Positions 34,157 through 42,559 of a stretch of 64,000 bases of DNA are shown here, in pieces. Under the pieces are notes generated by a model. That model saw only the letters and a list, made by a program, of their open reading frames with translations. It was not told where the DNA came from and ran no database searches. Location: contig NZ_CP109444.1 in assembly GCF_036227225.1 (NCBI RefSeq), forward strand, positions 5,747,501 to 5,811,500, written 5' to 3'. Every line of letters starts with the position of its first letter. The first letter of the stretch is position 1. Made by a program: the position numbers and the translations under genes. This DNA is from Streptomyces sp. NBC_01478 (GTDB taxonomy: Bacteria; Actinomycetota; Actinomycetes; Streptomycetales; Streptomycetaceae).

Positions 34157-34427
34157 CCACCGCACCCCCCACGGGCCCGCGGCCGCCGACGCAACGGGAG
34201 CGGGTCGTGGCGGTACGGCGAGCCCGCCGCGTAGCTGGTCCCCACGCGTTCAACTGTGGCAGCACCAGAGGGGCGCAATCTGCGGCGGGCTCGTCGTACC
34301 GCCACGACCCCGGCACCCCCACCACCAGCCGCAGGGTCGCCGTACCGCCACGCCCCCGACCCACCCACCACAGGCGGGCGCCCCACACCACCCAGGAGCA
34401 GCCGACATGACCACCGCTCCCACCGCC
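34138..34427. repeat. Insertion-like segment with duplicated gene junction and 27-bp inverted repeat
   Basis: About 30 bp around the A-PCP stop (CAGGACCAGCCGAAATGACC and onward, from 34139) recur at 34393 with four or so mismatches around the thioesterase start; both carry an ATGA and the distance is 254 bp. Between them lies an inverted repeat: 34204-34230 and 34282-34308 pair over 27 bases with one mismatch, around a 51-base loop. It looks like a small palindromic element inserted at an originally ATGA-coupled junction, with duplication of the junction. Confidence 0.7.
34153..34410 (+). CDS. Doubtful 85-codon ORF within the inserted segment
   Basis: This frame opens with the ATGA at the A-PCP stop and closes with the ATGA at the thioesterase start, so it would be coupled at both ends. 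The 85 residues are basic and Pro/Arg/Thr-rich (RERVVAVRRARRVAG), resemble nothing I know, and derive largely from a palindromic repeat. It may serve only to carry ribosomes across the insertion to the thioesterase. Confidence 0.3.
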   Translation: MTTAPPTGPRPPTQRERVVAVRRARRVAGPHAFNCGSTRGAQSAAGSSYRHDPGTPTTSRRVAVPPRPRPTHHRRAPHTTQEQPT

Positions 34428-35150
34428 TTCGCACCCCGGGCCCGTCAACTGCACTGCCCCGTCCCGCTGCCCGACCCGGACCGGCGGCTGATCTGCTTCC
34501 CGCACGCGGGGGGATCCGCCGCGTTCTTCCGGGACTGGGGAGGCCGGCTGCCCGGCACCGAGGTGCACACCGTGCGCTACCCCGGCCGTGCCGAGCGCAT
34601 CGACGAACCCCCGGCCAGGGACCTGCGCGTCCTCGCCCACGCCATCGCGAGCGCCGTGGAACCGCTGGCCGACCGGCCCCTGCTGCTGTTCGGGCACAGC
34701 ATGGGCGCGGCCGTGGCCCTGGAGACGGCCCGCGTGCTGGAGCGGCGCGGCATCCGCCCCGCCCACCTCGTCGCGTCCGGCTCCCGGGACGCCCCCCACC
34801 CCCGCCCCGAGGAGCTCGCCGCCGACCAGGACGAGGACGACGACACCGTCGTGGCACACCTGCTCACCCTCGGCGGCACCGACCCGGACCTGGCGGCCGA
34901 CCCCGAGTTCCGGTCCCTGGTCCTGCCCTACATCCGCGACGACGGCCGCATGTTCCGCTCCTACCTCCCCCGCCCCGGCGACCCTCCCCTGAGCTGCCCC
35001 GTGACCACGGTCGTAGGAGACGCCGACCCGGACGCCGACCTCCGCCCCTGGAGCACCCTGACGACCGCCTCCCACCGCGAGCACGTGGTCGAGGGCGACC
35101 ACTTCTACCTGGTGCCGAGGCCCCCGTTCGCCCTGCTCCAGTCCCTCTGA
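34407..35150 (+). CDS. Type II thioesterase
   Basis: 247 residues of the alpha/beta-hydrolase TEII family. The N-terminal block is LICFPHAGGSAAFF, the nucleophile elbow GHSMGA (Ser about 97), with Asp in DADPDAD and His in EGDHFYLV. GGAG lies eight bases before the ATG. TEIIs free mis-primed carrier proteins of NRPS/PKS lines. No type I thioesterase exists on the NRPS or PKS here, so this enzyme might also take part in product release. Confidence 0.92.
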   Translation: MTTAPTAFAPRARQLHCPVPLPDPDRRLICFPHAGGSAAFFRDWGGRLPGTEVHTVRYPGRAERIDEPPARDLRVLAHAIASAVEPLADRPLLLFGHSMGAAVALETARVLERRGIRPAHLVASGSRDAPHPRPEELAADQDEDDDTVVAHLLTLGGTDPDLAADPEFRSLVLPYIRDDGRMFRSYLPRPGDPPLSCPVTTVVGDADPDADLRPWSTLTTASHREHVVEGDHFYLVPRPPFALLQSL

Positions 35151-35273
35151 CCGAAGGACCGCACACCACACCGCACCGCACCGCACCGCACCCCCACACC
35201 CCAGCCAGCCCACAGGCACCCGACCGGACAGCGCATACCGACAACTCCGCACCACATCGCAGGAGGGGTTCAC

Positions 35274-36278
35274 ATCGCTACCGACCAGCCGAGCGCCGCA
35301 CCCCCGCGCTCGTTCCTCATCAGCGTCGTCCTGCCCTGTTACAACGAGGAGCAGGTCCTGCGGCGCACCCACGACCGCCTGGGCCACGCCCTGCGCGACC
35401 TCCCGCACGAGATCGTCTACGTCGACGACGGCAGCACCGACGGCACCTGGCCGCTCATCCGGGACCTCATCGCCGAGACCCCCGCCGACACCCCCGGCCA
35501 CGTCGTGCGCGGAGTGCGCTTCAGCCGCAACTTCGGGCACCAGGCCGCCGCCGTGGCCGGCCTCGCCGAGGCCACCGGGGACGCCGTCGTCCTGATGGAC
35601 GCCGATCTCCAGGACCCGCCCGAGCTGATCCCGAGCATGACGGAGCAGTGGTTCAAGGGCTGGTCGATCGTCTCCGCGCGGCGCGCCACCCGCCACGGCG
35701 AGACCCGGCTCAAGAAGTCCACCGCCTACCTCTACTACCGGCTCCTGGCCCGGCTCAGCGACCAGCCCGTCGCCCTCGACACCGGCGACTTCCGGCTCCT
35801 GGACCGCAAGGTCGTCGACTTCGTGACCTCGCTCGGCGAGAAGGAGCTGTTCCTGCGCGGCGCGATCAGTTGGACCGGCTACCCCGAGACGAGCATCGCC
35901 TACGAGCGGGACGCCCGCGGCGCCGGCACCACCAAGTACACCCTGCGCAAGATGCTGGCGCTCTCCCGCACCGGCATCCTCTCCGGGGCCTCCGCCCTGC
36001 CGCTGCGGATCCCGACCTGTCTCGGCGCCGCCTCGCTGGTGGGCGCGAGCGCCGCGCTGGCCCGCGGCAACGTCCGGCAGGCCGCCCGGTTCGGCTCCTT
36101 CGGGGCGCAGTCGCTGGCCTGCGGAGTGCTGGGCGAGTACCTGATCGGCGTCTTCCGCCAGGTCCAGGACCGCCCGCCCTACCTCGTCATGGAACGGACC
36201 GACTCGCACCGCAGCACCGACTCGCACCGCGGCACCGGCGCGCAGGCCCCCCTGGCCCGAGTGAAGGAGTGGGCATGA
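35274..36278 (+). CDS. GtrB/DPM-like polyprenyl-phosphate glycosyltransferase, apparent ATC start
   Basis: 334 residues if read from ATC at 35274, which has a perfect AGGAGG seven bases upstream. The frame is open from the preceding stop (35148-35150), but the first ATG/GTG/TTG is GTG 35502-35507, which would delete SVVLPCYNEE and YVDDGSTDG, essential for nucleotide-sugar binding. ATC (or a substitution of ATG) must therefore be the start. The metal motif is LMDADLQDPPELI; GTTKYTLRKM and the C-terminal GEYLIGVF-RPPYLV block match GtrB/DPM-type enzymes, which move a sugar onto a polyprenyl phosphate at the membrane. The usual paired membrane helices are weak. ATGA overlap with the next gene. 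Confidence 0.85.
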   Translation: MATDQPSAAPPRSFLISVVLPCYNEEQVLRRTHDRLGHALRDLPHEIVYVDDGSTDGTWPLIRDLIAETPADTPGHVVRGVRFSRNFGHQAAAVAGLAEATGDAVVLMDADLQDPPELIPSMTEQWFKGWSIVSARRATRHGETRLKKSTAYLYYRLLARLSDQPVALDTGDFRLLDRKVVDFVTSLGEKELFLRGAISWTGYPETSIAYERDARGAGTTKYTLRKMLALSRTGILSGASALPLRIPTCLGAASLVGASAALARGNVRQAARFGSFGAQSLACGVLGEYLIGVFRQVQDRPPYLVMERTDSHRSTDSHRGTGAQAPLARVKEWA

Positions 36279-37723
36279 GCACCGACCCCCGTACGAACGC
36301 CGCCCCCCGCGGAACGGACACCCCCGGACCGGGCGACACCCGGGACGCGGTCGTCGTGGGCGGCGGCTTCACCGGCCTCTGTGCCGCCCTGGAACTCGCC
36401 GAGCGCGGACACCGCGTGACGGTCGTGGAGCGCGAGAGCGAACTCGGCGGCCTGGCCGGGAGTTTCGACGTCGGCGACGGCCGGCGCATCGAACGCTTCT
36501 ACCACCACTGGTTCGCCTCCGACCGCGAGATGCTCGACCTGTGCGAGCGGCTCGGCACGTCGGACGCCGTCGAGCCCCACCTCACCCGCACCGGCATGTA
36601 CTACGCCAACACCGTCCACCGCCTCTCCCGCCCGCTGGACCTGCTGCGCTTCACCCCGCTGTCGCTCCTGGACCGCCTGCGCCTGGGCCTCCTCGCCGTG
36701 CGCGCCCGGCGCGTCACCGACTGGCGCACCCTGGAGCACCGCACGGCCGAGGAGTGGCTGGTCTCCCTCGGCGGACGCCGGGTCTACGACGTCGTATGGC
36801 GGCCCCTGCTGGAGGGCAAGTTCGGCCAGTACGCCGGCCAGGTCGGGGCCACCTGGATGTGGACGAAGCTCGCGCTGCGCGGCGGCAGCCGCACCAAGTC
36901 GGGCAACGAGGTCCTGTACTACCTGCGCGGCGGCAGCGAGACCCTGGTCGACGCCCTGCACCGGCGGCTGGCCGAACTCGGCGTGGAGGTGCTCACCCGC
37001 ACCCCGGTCGCCGCGGTGACCACCGACGGCACCGGCGTCACCGGCGTCCGCACCGAGGACGGCACGCTCCTGCCCGCACGGCAGGTCCTGCTCACCGTCG
37101 CCCCCGGGATCGCCGCGAACCTGCTCGCCGGCGCCGGCCCCGACGACCCGGCCCACCCCGCGCTGCCCGCCCTCGGACGGCAACTGCGCGCCATCCGCTA
37201 CCTGGCCAACGTCTGCCTGGTCCTGGAGAACAACCGCAGGCTCTCCGACACCTACTGGCTCAACGTCAACGACCCGTCGTTCCCCTACGTCGGCGTCATC
37301 GAGCACACCAACATGGAAACCCCCGGGCGGTACGGCGGCCGGCACGTCGTCTACCTCTCCAAGTACCTGCCGGCCGACGCCGAGCTGTACCGGATGAGCG
37401 ACGAGGAGGTCTTCGCGTACAGCCTCCCGCACCTGCGCCGGATGTTCCCCGGCTTCGACCGTAGTTGGGTCGACGACTACCACGTCTGGCGCGCCGAGTA
37501 CGCCCAGCCCGTGATCACCCCCGGCTACACCCGGGCGATGCCCCCGACACGGACCGGCGTGCACGGCCTGTACCTGGCGAGCATGGCGCAGGTCTTCCCG
37601 GAGGACCGCGGCACCAACTACGCCGTACGCGAGGGCCGCAGGGCCGGACTGCTGATGGCCGACCGGCTGCGCACCGCCCGCGGCGTGGCCGCGCGGCGAG
37701 CGGAGGCGACCTCCCGTGCCTGA
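36275..37723 (+). CDS. FAD-dependent amine-oxidase/protoporphyrinogen-oxidase-like oxidoreductase
   Basis: 482 residues. A Rossmann FAD site, VVVGGGFTGLCAALELAERGHRVTVVE, is followed by the GG-doublet ELGGLAGSF. The C-terminus has GLYLASMAQVFPEDRGTNYAVREG, the second FAD contact. GGSRTKSGNEVLYYLRGGS is typical of a subgroup found beside GtrB-like transferases. By analogy it may oxidise or desaturate a polyprenyl-linked or nucleotide-linked sugar. Coupled by ATGA to the upstream transferase and by an 8-bp overlap to the aminotransferase, so the three probably act in series. Confidence 0.85.
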   Translation: MSTDPRTNAAPRGTDTPGPGDTRDAVVVGGGFTGLCAALELAERGHRVTVVERESELGGLAGSFDVGDGRRIERFYHHWFASDREMLDLCERLGTSDAVEPHLTRTGMYYANTVHRLSRPLDLLRFTPLSLLDRLRLGLLAVRARRVTDWRTLEHRTAEEWLVSLGGRRVYDVVWRPLLEGKFGQYAGQVGATWMWTKLALRGGSRTKSGNEVLYYLRGGSETLVDALHRRLAELGVEVLTRTPVAAVTTDGTGVTGVRTEDGTLLPARQVLLTVAPGIAANLLAGAGPDDPAHPALPALGRQLRAIRYLANVCLVLENNRRLSDTYWLNVNDPSFPYVGVIEHTNMETPGRYGGRHVVYLSKYLPADAELYRMSDEEVFAYSLPHLRRMFPGFDRSWVDDYHVWRAEYAQPVITPGYTRAMPPTRTGVHGLYLASMAQVFPEDRGTNYAVREGRRAGLLMADRLRTARGVAARRAEATSRA

Positions 37724-39161
37724 GCTGCTCACCCTCGACCAGGCCGAGAACCTCGGCATCGACCAGATCCACGACCTGTACGGAAAGCACGTCAGCCACA
37801 GCCAGGTCTCGCTGATCGGCTCCTTCGGCTTCGGCCGCGACCTCGTCGACAGCGCCGAGGGCGCCTGGATCCACCTGCGGGACGGGCGCCGCGTCCTCGA
37901 CTTCACCGGCGGGGTCGGCGTCCTCAACCACGGCCACAACCACCCCCGGATCCTCGCGGCCCGCGAGCGGTTCCAGCAGCGGCGGCGCATGGAGGTGCAC
38001 AAGAACTACCTGTCGCCCTACGTCGCCGCGCTCGGCCACAACCTCGCCGCACTGCTCCCCGGCGACCTGAACGTCTCGTACTTCCCGAACTCGGGCGCCG
38101 AGGCCGTCGAGGGCGCCGTCAAACTGGCGTACAAGTACCACGGCGGCCGACGCGGCACAGTGCTGCACACCGACATCGCCTTCCACGGCAAGCTGCTCGG
38201 CGCGGGCAGCCTCACCGCGTCCCCCGAGATCCACTTCGCGTACCCGCGGCTGCCGGGCACGGACTCCTTCGGCTACGGCGATCTCGAGTCCTTCCGGCTC
38301 GCCCTGGACCGGCACACCGACGAACGCGGGCGCAGCGACGTGTACGCGGTGGTGCTGGAGCCGTTCAGCGCCTCCAGCCTGCGCGAGTGCTCCGCCGAGT
38401 TCCTGTACGAGGCGCGCCGGCTGTGCACCGAGCGGGACATCGTGCTGGTCTTCGACGAGGTGTACACGGGCTGGGGCAAGACGGGCCGGCTGTTCCACTT
38501 CATGCACCACCCCGGCCTGGTCCCCGACGTGGTGACGACGTCGAAGTCGTTCGGCGGCGGCAAGTCCTCCATCTCCGGCTACATCGCCCGCGAGCCGCTC
38601 TTCCGCGCCGCCTACGACAATCTGCGCGACGCCACCCTGCACAGCACCACGTACTACGGCTTCGGCGAGGAGACGGCGACGGCGCTGGAGGCGGTCGCGG
38701 TCGCCGTCGAGGAGGACTTCCCGGGCCGGGCCCGCGCCCTGGAGGAGATCCTCGCGCCCGGCCTCGCCGACATCGCCGCCCGCCACCCCTCCCTCGTGGC
38801 GGGCACCTCCGGCCGGGGCGCCCTGCACGGCGTCCGGCTCCGTCCGGGACCCCGGCTGCCGGCCGCCGTGCGCGACCGGATCCCCGTCCGACTGGCCAGG
38901 GACCCGCAGGCGTTCGCCAAGCTGCTCACCAGCGCGGTGATCGCCGCGCTCTACCGGGACCACGACGTCCTCACCTTCTTCGGCTCCAACCAGGAGATCG
39001 CGCTGATCGTGTCACCGCCGCTGGTGGCCGGCGAGAAGGAGGCCCGGCTCTTCCTGGACGCCCTCGACTCCGTGCTCGACCGGGGCGCGCCCCGGCTGCT
39101 GGCGGACCTCGTGAAGGAGAAGGCGACGTCGGCGATGACGACGACGAGGAGGCCGCGGTGA
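37716..39161 (+). CDS. Class III PLP aminotransferase
   Basis: 481 residues. PLP Lys in TTSKSFGGGKSS, cofactor Asp in LVFDEVYTGWGKTG, and FPNSGAEAVEGAVKLA at the phosphate site. The N-terminal segment HVSHSQVSLIGSFGFGRDLV is unlike the enzyme at 20034, so the two are not recent duplicates. The GTG start at 37716 lies inside the end of the FAD oxidoreductase gene. With the GMC oxidoreductase two genes on, it could convert a sugar hydroxyl to an amine (oxidation, then transamination), as GMC/aminotransferase pairs do in neomycin-type pathways. Confidence 0.9.
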   Translation: MPELLTLDQAENLGIDQIHDLYGKHVSHSQVSLIGSFGFGRDLVDSAEGAWIHLRDGRRVLDFTGGVGVLNHGHNHPRILAARERFQQRRRMEVHKNYLSPYVAALGHNLAALLPGDLNVSYFPNSGAEAVEGAVKLAYKYHGGRRGTVLHTDIAFHGKLLGAGSLTASPEIHFAYPRLPGTDSFGYGDLESFRLALDRHTDERGRSDVYAVVLEPFSASSLRECSAEFLYEARRLCTERDIVLVFDEVYTGWGKTGRLFHFMHHPGLVPDVVTTSKSFGGGKSSISGYIAREPLFRAAYDNLRDATLHSTTYYGFGEETATALEAVAVAVEEDFPGRARALEEILAPGLADIAARHPSLVAGTSGRGALHGVRLRPGPRLPAAVRDRIPVRLARDPQAFAKLLTSAVIAALYRDHDVLTFFGSNQEIALIVSPPLVAGEKEARLFLDALDSVLDRGAPRLLADLVKEKATSAMTTTRRPR

Positions 39162-39440
39162 CGCGCGGCGGCGGGCCGCTGCGCACCGCCCCGCACGCGA
39201 GCGGCCTACGCCCGTACCGGCGACGCCACCACCCCGACCCCGAGGAGGCCGCGACGACACGCGACGACGAACCGCTGCGCACCGCCCCGCACGCGAGCGG
39301 CCTACGCCCGTACCGGCGCCACCACCACCCCGACCCGGATAAGGCCGCGGTGACGCGCGGCGGCGGGCCGATGCGCGCCGCCCTGCGCGCGAGCGGGCTG
39401 CGTCCGTACTGGCGCCGCCACTACCCCGACCTGCGCGAGG
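39146..39440 (+). repeat. 96-bp tandem repeat, three copies, including ribosome site and start
   Basis: The GAGGCCGCGGTGACGCG junction at 39158 recurs at 39254 (GTG changed to ACG) and 39350 (GTG again), exactly 96 bp apart. Each unit includes the purine-rich ribosome site, the start position and about 30 codons. The first two copies are closest. Confidence 0.9.
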
Positions 39441-39727
39441 CGCCCGCGATGGCGGCGGCCGAGGCGCATCTGCTGAGCACCCTGCGGACGCTGCCGCTGA
39501 CCCAGCGCGCCGGCTACGCGGCCGTCCTGCGGGCGCTGCCCCTGGCGTACTGGGTCACGACCGGCGGACGCTCGCTGCGCCGCCCGGCCGACGGCGCCGG
39601 GGACGGGCGGCCGGGCCTGGGGACGCTGGCCGCGCTGCCGGGCTTCCGCGAGGTCGTCCGGTCGAGCACCGCGCTCGCCCTGCTGGGCGCCCTGGACGGC
39701 CGTACCGGAAAGGAGGCGGCACGGTGA
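39158..39727 (+). CDS. Uncharacterised protein with triplicated N-terminus
   Basis: 189 residues. The first 96 residues are three copies of a 32-residue unit containing LRTAPHASGLRPYRR-x-HHPDP (third copy LRASGLRPYWRRHYPDL). The rest (MAAAEAHLLSTLRTLPLTQRAGYAAVLRALPLAYW, then LPGFREVVRSS) is a compact helical segment I do not recognise. GTG at 39158 overlaps the aminotransferase stop by GTGA, with GAGGAGG upstream. The third repeat again has a GGCCGCGGTG start-like site at 39350, suggesting the ancestral protein began there (about 125 residues). It precedes the GMC oxidoreductase by a GTGA overlap; a partner-subunit role is a guess from position. Confidence 0.75.
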   Translation: MTRGGGPLRTAPHASGLRPYRRRHHPDPEEAATTRDDEPLRTAPHASGLRPYRRHHHPDPDKAAVTRGGGPMRAALRASGLRPYWRRHYPDLREAPAMAAAEAHLLSTLRTLPLTQRAGYAAVLRALPLAYWVTTGGRSLRRPADGAGDGRPGLGTLAALPGFREVVRSSTALALLGALDGRTGKEAAR

Positions 39728-41217
39728 GGCCGCGACACGGGCGGCGGCGGACCGTCGACACGGACGTCCTGGTGATCGGTTCGGGTGCGGGCGGCTCCGT
39801 GGCCGCGCTCGAACTGGCGGCGGCGGGCCGCTCGGTGACCGTCCTGGAGGAGGGCCCCCGGGTCGGCACCGCGGCCCTCGCCGCGGCCGGCCCGGCCGAG
39901 AACATGCGCACCCTGTACCGCAACGGCGGACTCACCCCCGTCCTGGGCACCCCCACCATCGTCTACGGCGAGGGGCGCGCCGTCGGCGGCACGACCCTGG
40001 TCAACGGCGGGCTGCTGTGGGATCCGCCGCCCGCGCTGCTCGCGCGCTGGGCGGCGGTGTCGGGCATCGACGGCTACCGCGCGGCGGACCTCGCGCCCCA
40101 TCTGAAGACGGTCGCGGCCCGGCTCGGCGCCATCGTGCAGCAGCACGGCGGCCCCGACGCCAACCGCGACTCCCGGCTCCTGGCAGCGGGCGCCGACCGC
40201 CTCGGCTGGCGCTGGCAGCACGCCCGCCGCGTCGTCCAGGGCTGTCTGCACCGCAACCGCTGCACCACCGGCTGCCCCACCGGGGCCAAACAGAGCATGG
40301 CCGTCAGCTACCTCCCCCGGGCCGAGGCGCTGGGCGCCCGCATCACCCCGGACACCCGCGTCCTGCGCCTCCTGCACGACGGCCGCACCGTGCGCGGGGC
40401 GCTCGCCACCGGCCCCGACGGCACCCGCACCGAGTACCGGGCCCGCGCGGTGTTCCTGGCGGCCGGCCCGCTCGGCACCCCCGCCCTGCTCCAGCGCAGC
40501 CACATCCAGCAGCGCCGGGCGGGCCGGGAGCTGGCGCTCCACGTCAACCTGCGGACCGTCGCGCGCTTCCCGGAGCGGGTGGACGCGCAGGACGGCACCA
40601 TCTTCACCGCGCAACTGAAGGAGTTCGGCGACCGCGGCATCCTGATGATGCCGTCCAACCTCTCGCGCGGGGCGCTCGCCGCCGCGCTGGCCGGCCGCAG
40701 CCCGGCCGAGGTCACCGGGTACCTCGACGACTACGACCGGCTGGGCGTCTACACCACGCAGGTGCGGCTGCACGGCACGGCCACCGTGCGAGCCCTGCCC
40801 GGCGGCGGCCAGTTGCTGCGGCACGGCATGACGGCCGTGGACCACCGCGCGCTCGTCGAGGCGTTCCGCATCGGCTCCCGCCTGCTCCTCGCCGCCGGCG
40901 CCGACCGGCTGACGCCCCCGGTGTCCTCGGCGCCGCCGCTGAACACCATGGCCGGGGTCGAGGAGTTCTGCCGCCGCGTCCGCCCCGGCGACTGGGAACT
41001 GGTGTCGGTGCACGGCATGGCGTCCGCGCGGATGGCCCAAGCGGAGCGCGGCGGGGTGTGCGACGAGCGGGGCCGGCCGCACGGCTTCGAGGGCCTGCGC
41101 GTGTGCGACGCCAGCGTCCTCCCGGGCGTCACGGGCATCAGCCCGCAGGGCACGATCATGGCCTTCGCCCACGAGATCACCGCCCATTTCATCGAGGACG
41201 AGGGGACAGTGGCATGA
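39724..41217 (+). CDS. GMC-family flavin oxidoreductase
   Basis: 497 residues. FAD is bound by VLVIGSGAGGSVAALELAAAG and the GRAVGGTTLVNGG block; the catalytic His is in SVHGMASARM, and the C-terminal GVTGISPQGTIMAFA is the usual second FAD contact. A Cys-rich insert, CLHRNRCTTGCPTGAK, is shared with membrane-associated alcohol oxidoreductases of this family. It oxidises an alcohol to a ketone or aldehyde, plausibly a sugar hydroxyl for the aminotransferase encoded upstream. GTGA overlap at its start and ATGA at its end. Confidence 0.9.
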   Translation: MRPRHGRRRTVDTDVLVIGSGAGGSVAALELAAAGRSVTVLEEGPRVGTAALAAAGPAENMRTLYRNGGLTPVLGTPTIVYGEGRAVGGTTLVNGGLLWDPPPALLARWAAVSGIDGYRAADLAPHLKTVAARLGAIVQQHGGPDANRDSRLLAAGADRLGWRWQHARRVVQGCLHRNRCTTGCPTGAKQSMAVSYLPRAEALGARITPDTRVLRLLHDGRTVRGALATGPDGTRTEYRARAVFLAAGPLGTPALLQRSHIQQRRAGRELALHVNLRTVARFPERVDAQDGTIFTAQLKEFGDRGILMMPSNLSRGALAAALAGRSPAEVTGYLDDYDRLGVYTTQVRLHGTATVRALPGGGQLLRHGMTAVDHRALVEAFRIGSRLLLAAGADRLTPPVSSAPPLNTMAGVEEFCRRVRPGDWELVSVHGMASARMAQAERGGVCDERGRPHGFEGLRVCDASVLPGVTGISPQGTIMAFAHEITAHFIEDEGTVA

Positions 41218-42407
41218 CGGAGATGGCACAGCGCCGGCCCGCGGCGACCGGACCGGAGATCCGGCTGTTCACCACGGCCGCCTTCGTCGCCTCCTGCGTG
41301 GGCTTCGCCCTGATCGGCGCCCTCCAGTCCTTCTACGGCCCCTCGATCCCGGCCCTGCGCGAGGAGTTCGGGCTCTCCCCGGCCGCCGCGGGGGTCGGCC
41401 TGACCGCGCACTTCGTCGGCGGGGTGGCCGGCGTCCTCGCGTTCAACCGCGCCCACGACCGGGTCGGCAACCGCACCCTGCTGGGCGTCTCCTACACGCT
41501 CATGGCGTCGGGCTCCCTCGGCTTCGCGCTCGCCTCGACCTGGCCGCTGGCGCTGACCGCGGCGTTCGTCGCGGGCCTCGGCTTCGGCGGCATCGACTAC
41601 GGCCTCAACCAACTGTTCGCCATCGGCTTCGGCAACCGCAGCACCGCCATGCTCAACATCCTCAACGCGTTCTTCGGCATCGGCGCCGTGGCGGGCCCGG
41701 CGCTGATCGGAGCCCTGGGCGCGGACCACTACGCCGTCGCCTTCACCGCGTGCGGTGTGCTGTCGGCCGTCCTGCTGCTCTTCCTGCGCGGCGTGCGCCA
41801 GCACAATCCACCGCCCCGGCCGGCACCCCGGGGGACCACCGGCACACCGCACGCCAGGGTCTGGCTCCTGCTGGCCGCCTTCATCGCGCTCTACGTCCTG
41901 CACGTGGGCGTGGAGGCGGGCGTCGGCGGCTGGGAGCCCACCCACCTGGAGTCGGTCGGCTACGGCGCGGGCTTCGCCGCCTCGGCGACCTCCGTGTTCT
42001 GGCTGATGATGACGGTGGGCCGCTTCCTGGTGGTTCCGCTGACCCTGCGCTGGCCGGACCACGCGATCATCAAGGTCAGTTGCGCGGGCATGGCCGTGTG
42101 CCTGGCGGCGGCCACCGTCCCCGCCGTCGCCCCCTTCATGTACGCGGGCGTGGGTCTGTTCATCGCCCCGATCTTCCCCACCGGCCTGCCCTGGCTCACC
42201 CGCACCGTCCCGCTGGCCCGCCGGGCCGGCGCCCACGTCATCGCGGCCTCCATGCTGGGCGGGGTCGCGGCGGGCCCCGCCCTGGGCGCGATGATCCAGT
42301 CGGCCGGGGCGCGCTCGGTGCCCCTGGTCCTGTGCGTGATCTCGGTGGCGTGCCTGGGCACGTCGATGTGGATCGACCGCTCCACCCGCGCGCGGGGACC
42401 TGCCTGA
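41214..42407 (+). CDS. MFS transporter
   Basis: 397 residues and about twelve membrane segments. The TM2-3 loop reads NRAHDRVGNRT. GIDYGLNQLFAIGFGNRSTAMLN resembles the fucose/YbjJ-like group to which the exporter at 656 also belongs. ATG 41214 overlaps the GMC stop by ATGA. It is last in the rightward operon and the fourth MFS of the cluster. I see no more biosynthetic genes to the right, so this is the likely cluster edge. Confidence 0.85.
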   Translation: MTEMAQRRPAATGPEIRLFTTAAFVASCVGFALIGALQSFYGPSIPALREEFGLSPAAAGVGLTAHFVGGVAGVLAFNRAHDRVGNRTLLGVSYTLMASGSLGFALASTWPLALTAAFVAGLGFGGIDYGLNQLFAIGFGNRSTAMLNILNAFFGIGAVAGPALIGALGADHYAVAFTACGVLSAVLLLFLRGVRQHNPPPRPAPRGTTGTPHARVWLLLAAFIALYVLHVGVEAGVGGWEPTHLESVGYGAGFAASATSVFWLMMTVGRFLVVPLTLRWPDHAIIKVSCAGMAVCLAAATVPAVAPFMYAGVGLFIAPIFPTGLPWLTRTVPLARRAGAHVIAASMLGGVAAGPALGAMIQSAGARSVPLVLCVISVACLGTSMWIDRSTRARGPA

Positions 42408-42559
42408 GCGGCACCGGGGGCAGGCCTCCCGCACCGCCCCCGTGGGCCCGGCAAGAGGCCTCCACCTGCGGGCCGTTGGTCCACAAAGGAGCCGTGAAGG
42501 TTACACTCGCGGCCGGCAGCAGGGGGCCCTCGGGGCACGGAGTCACAGGGGAGGCCGCG

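Noticed and set aside
35505..36278. Short form of the GtrB-like gene from GTG 35505
   Set aside because: It would lose the nucleotide-binding motifs, which are intact in frame upstream with a perfect ribosome site.
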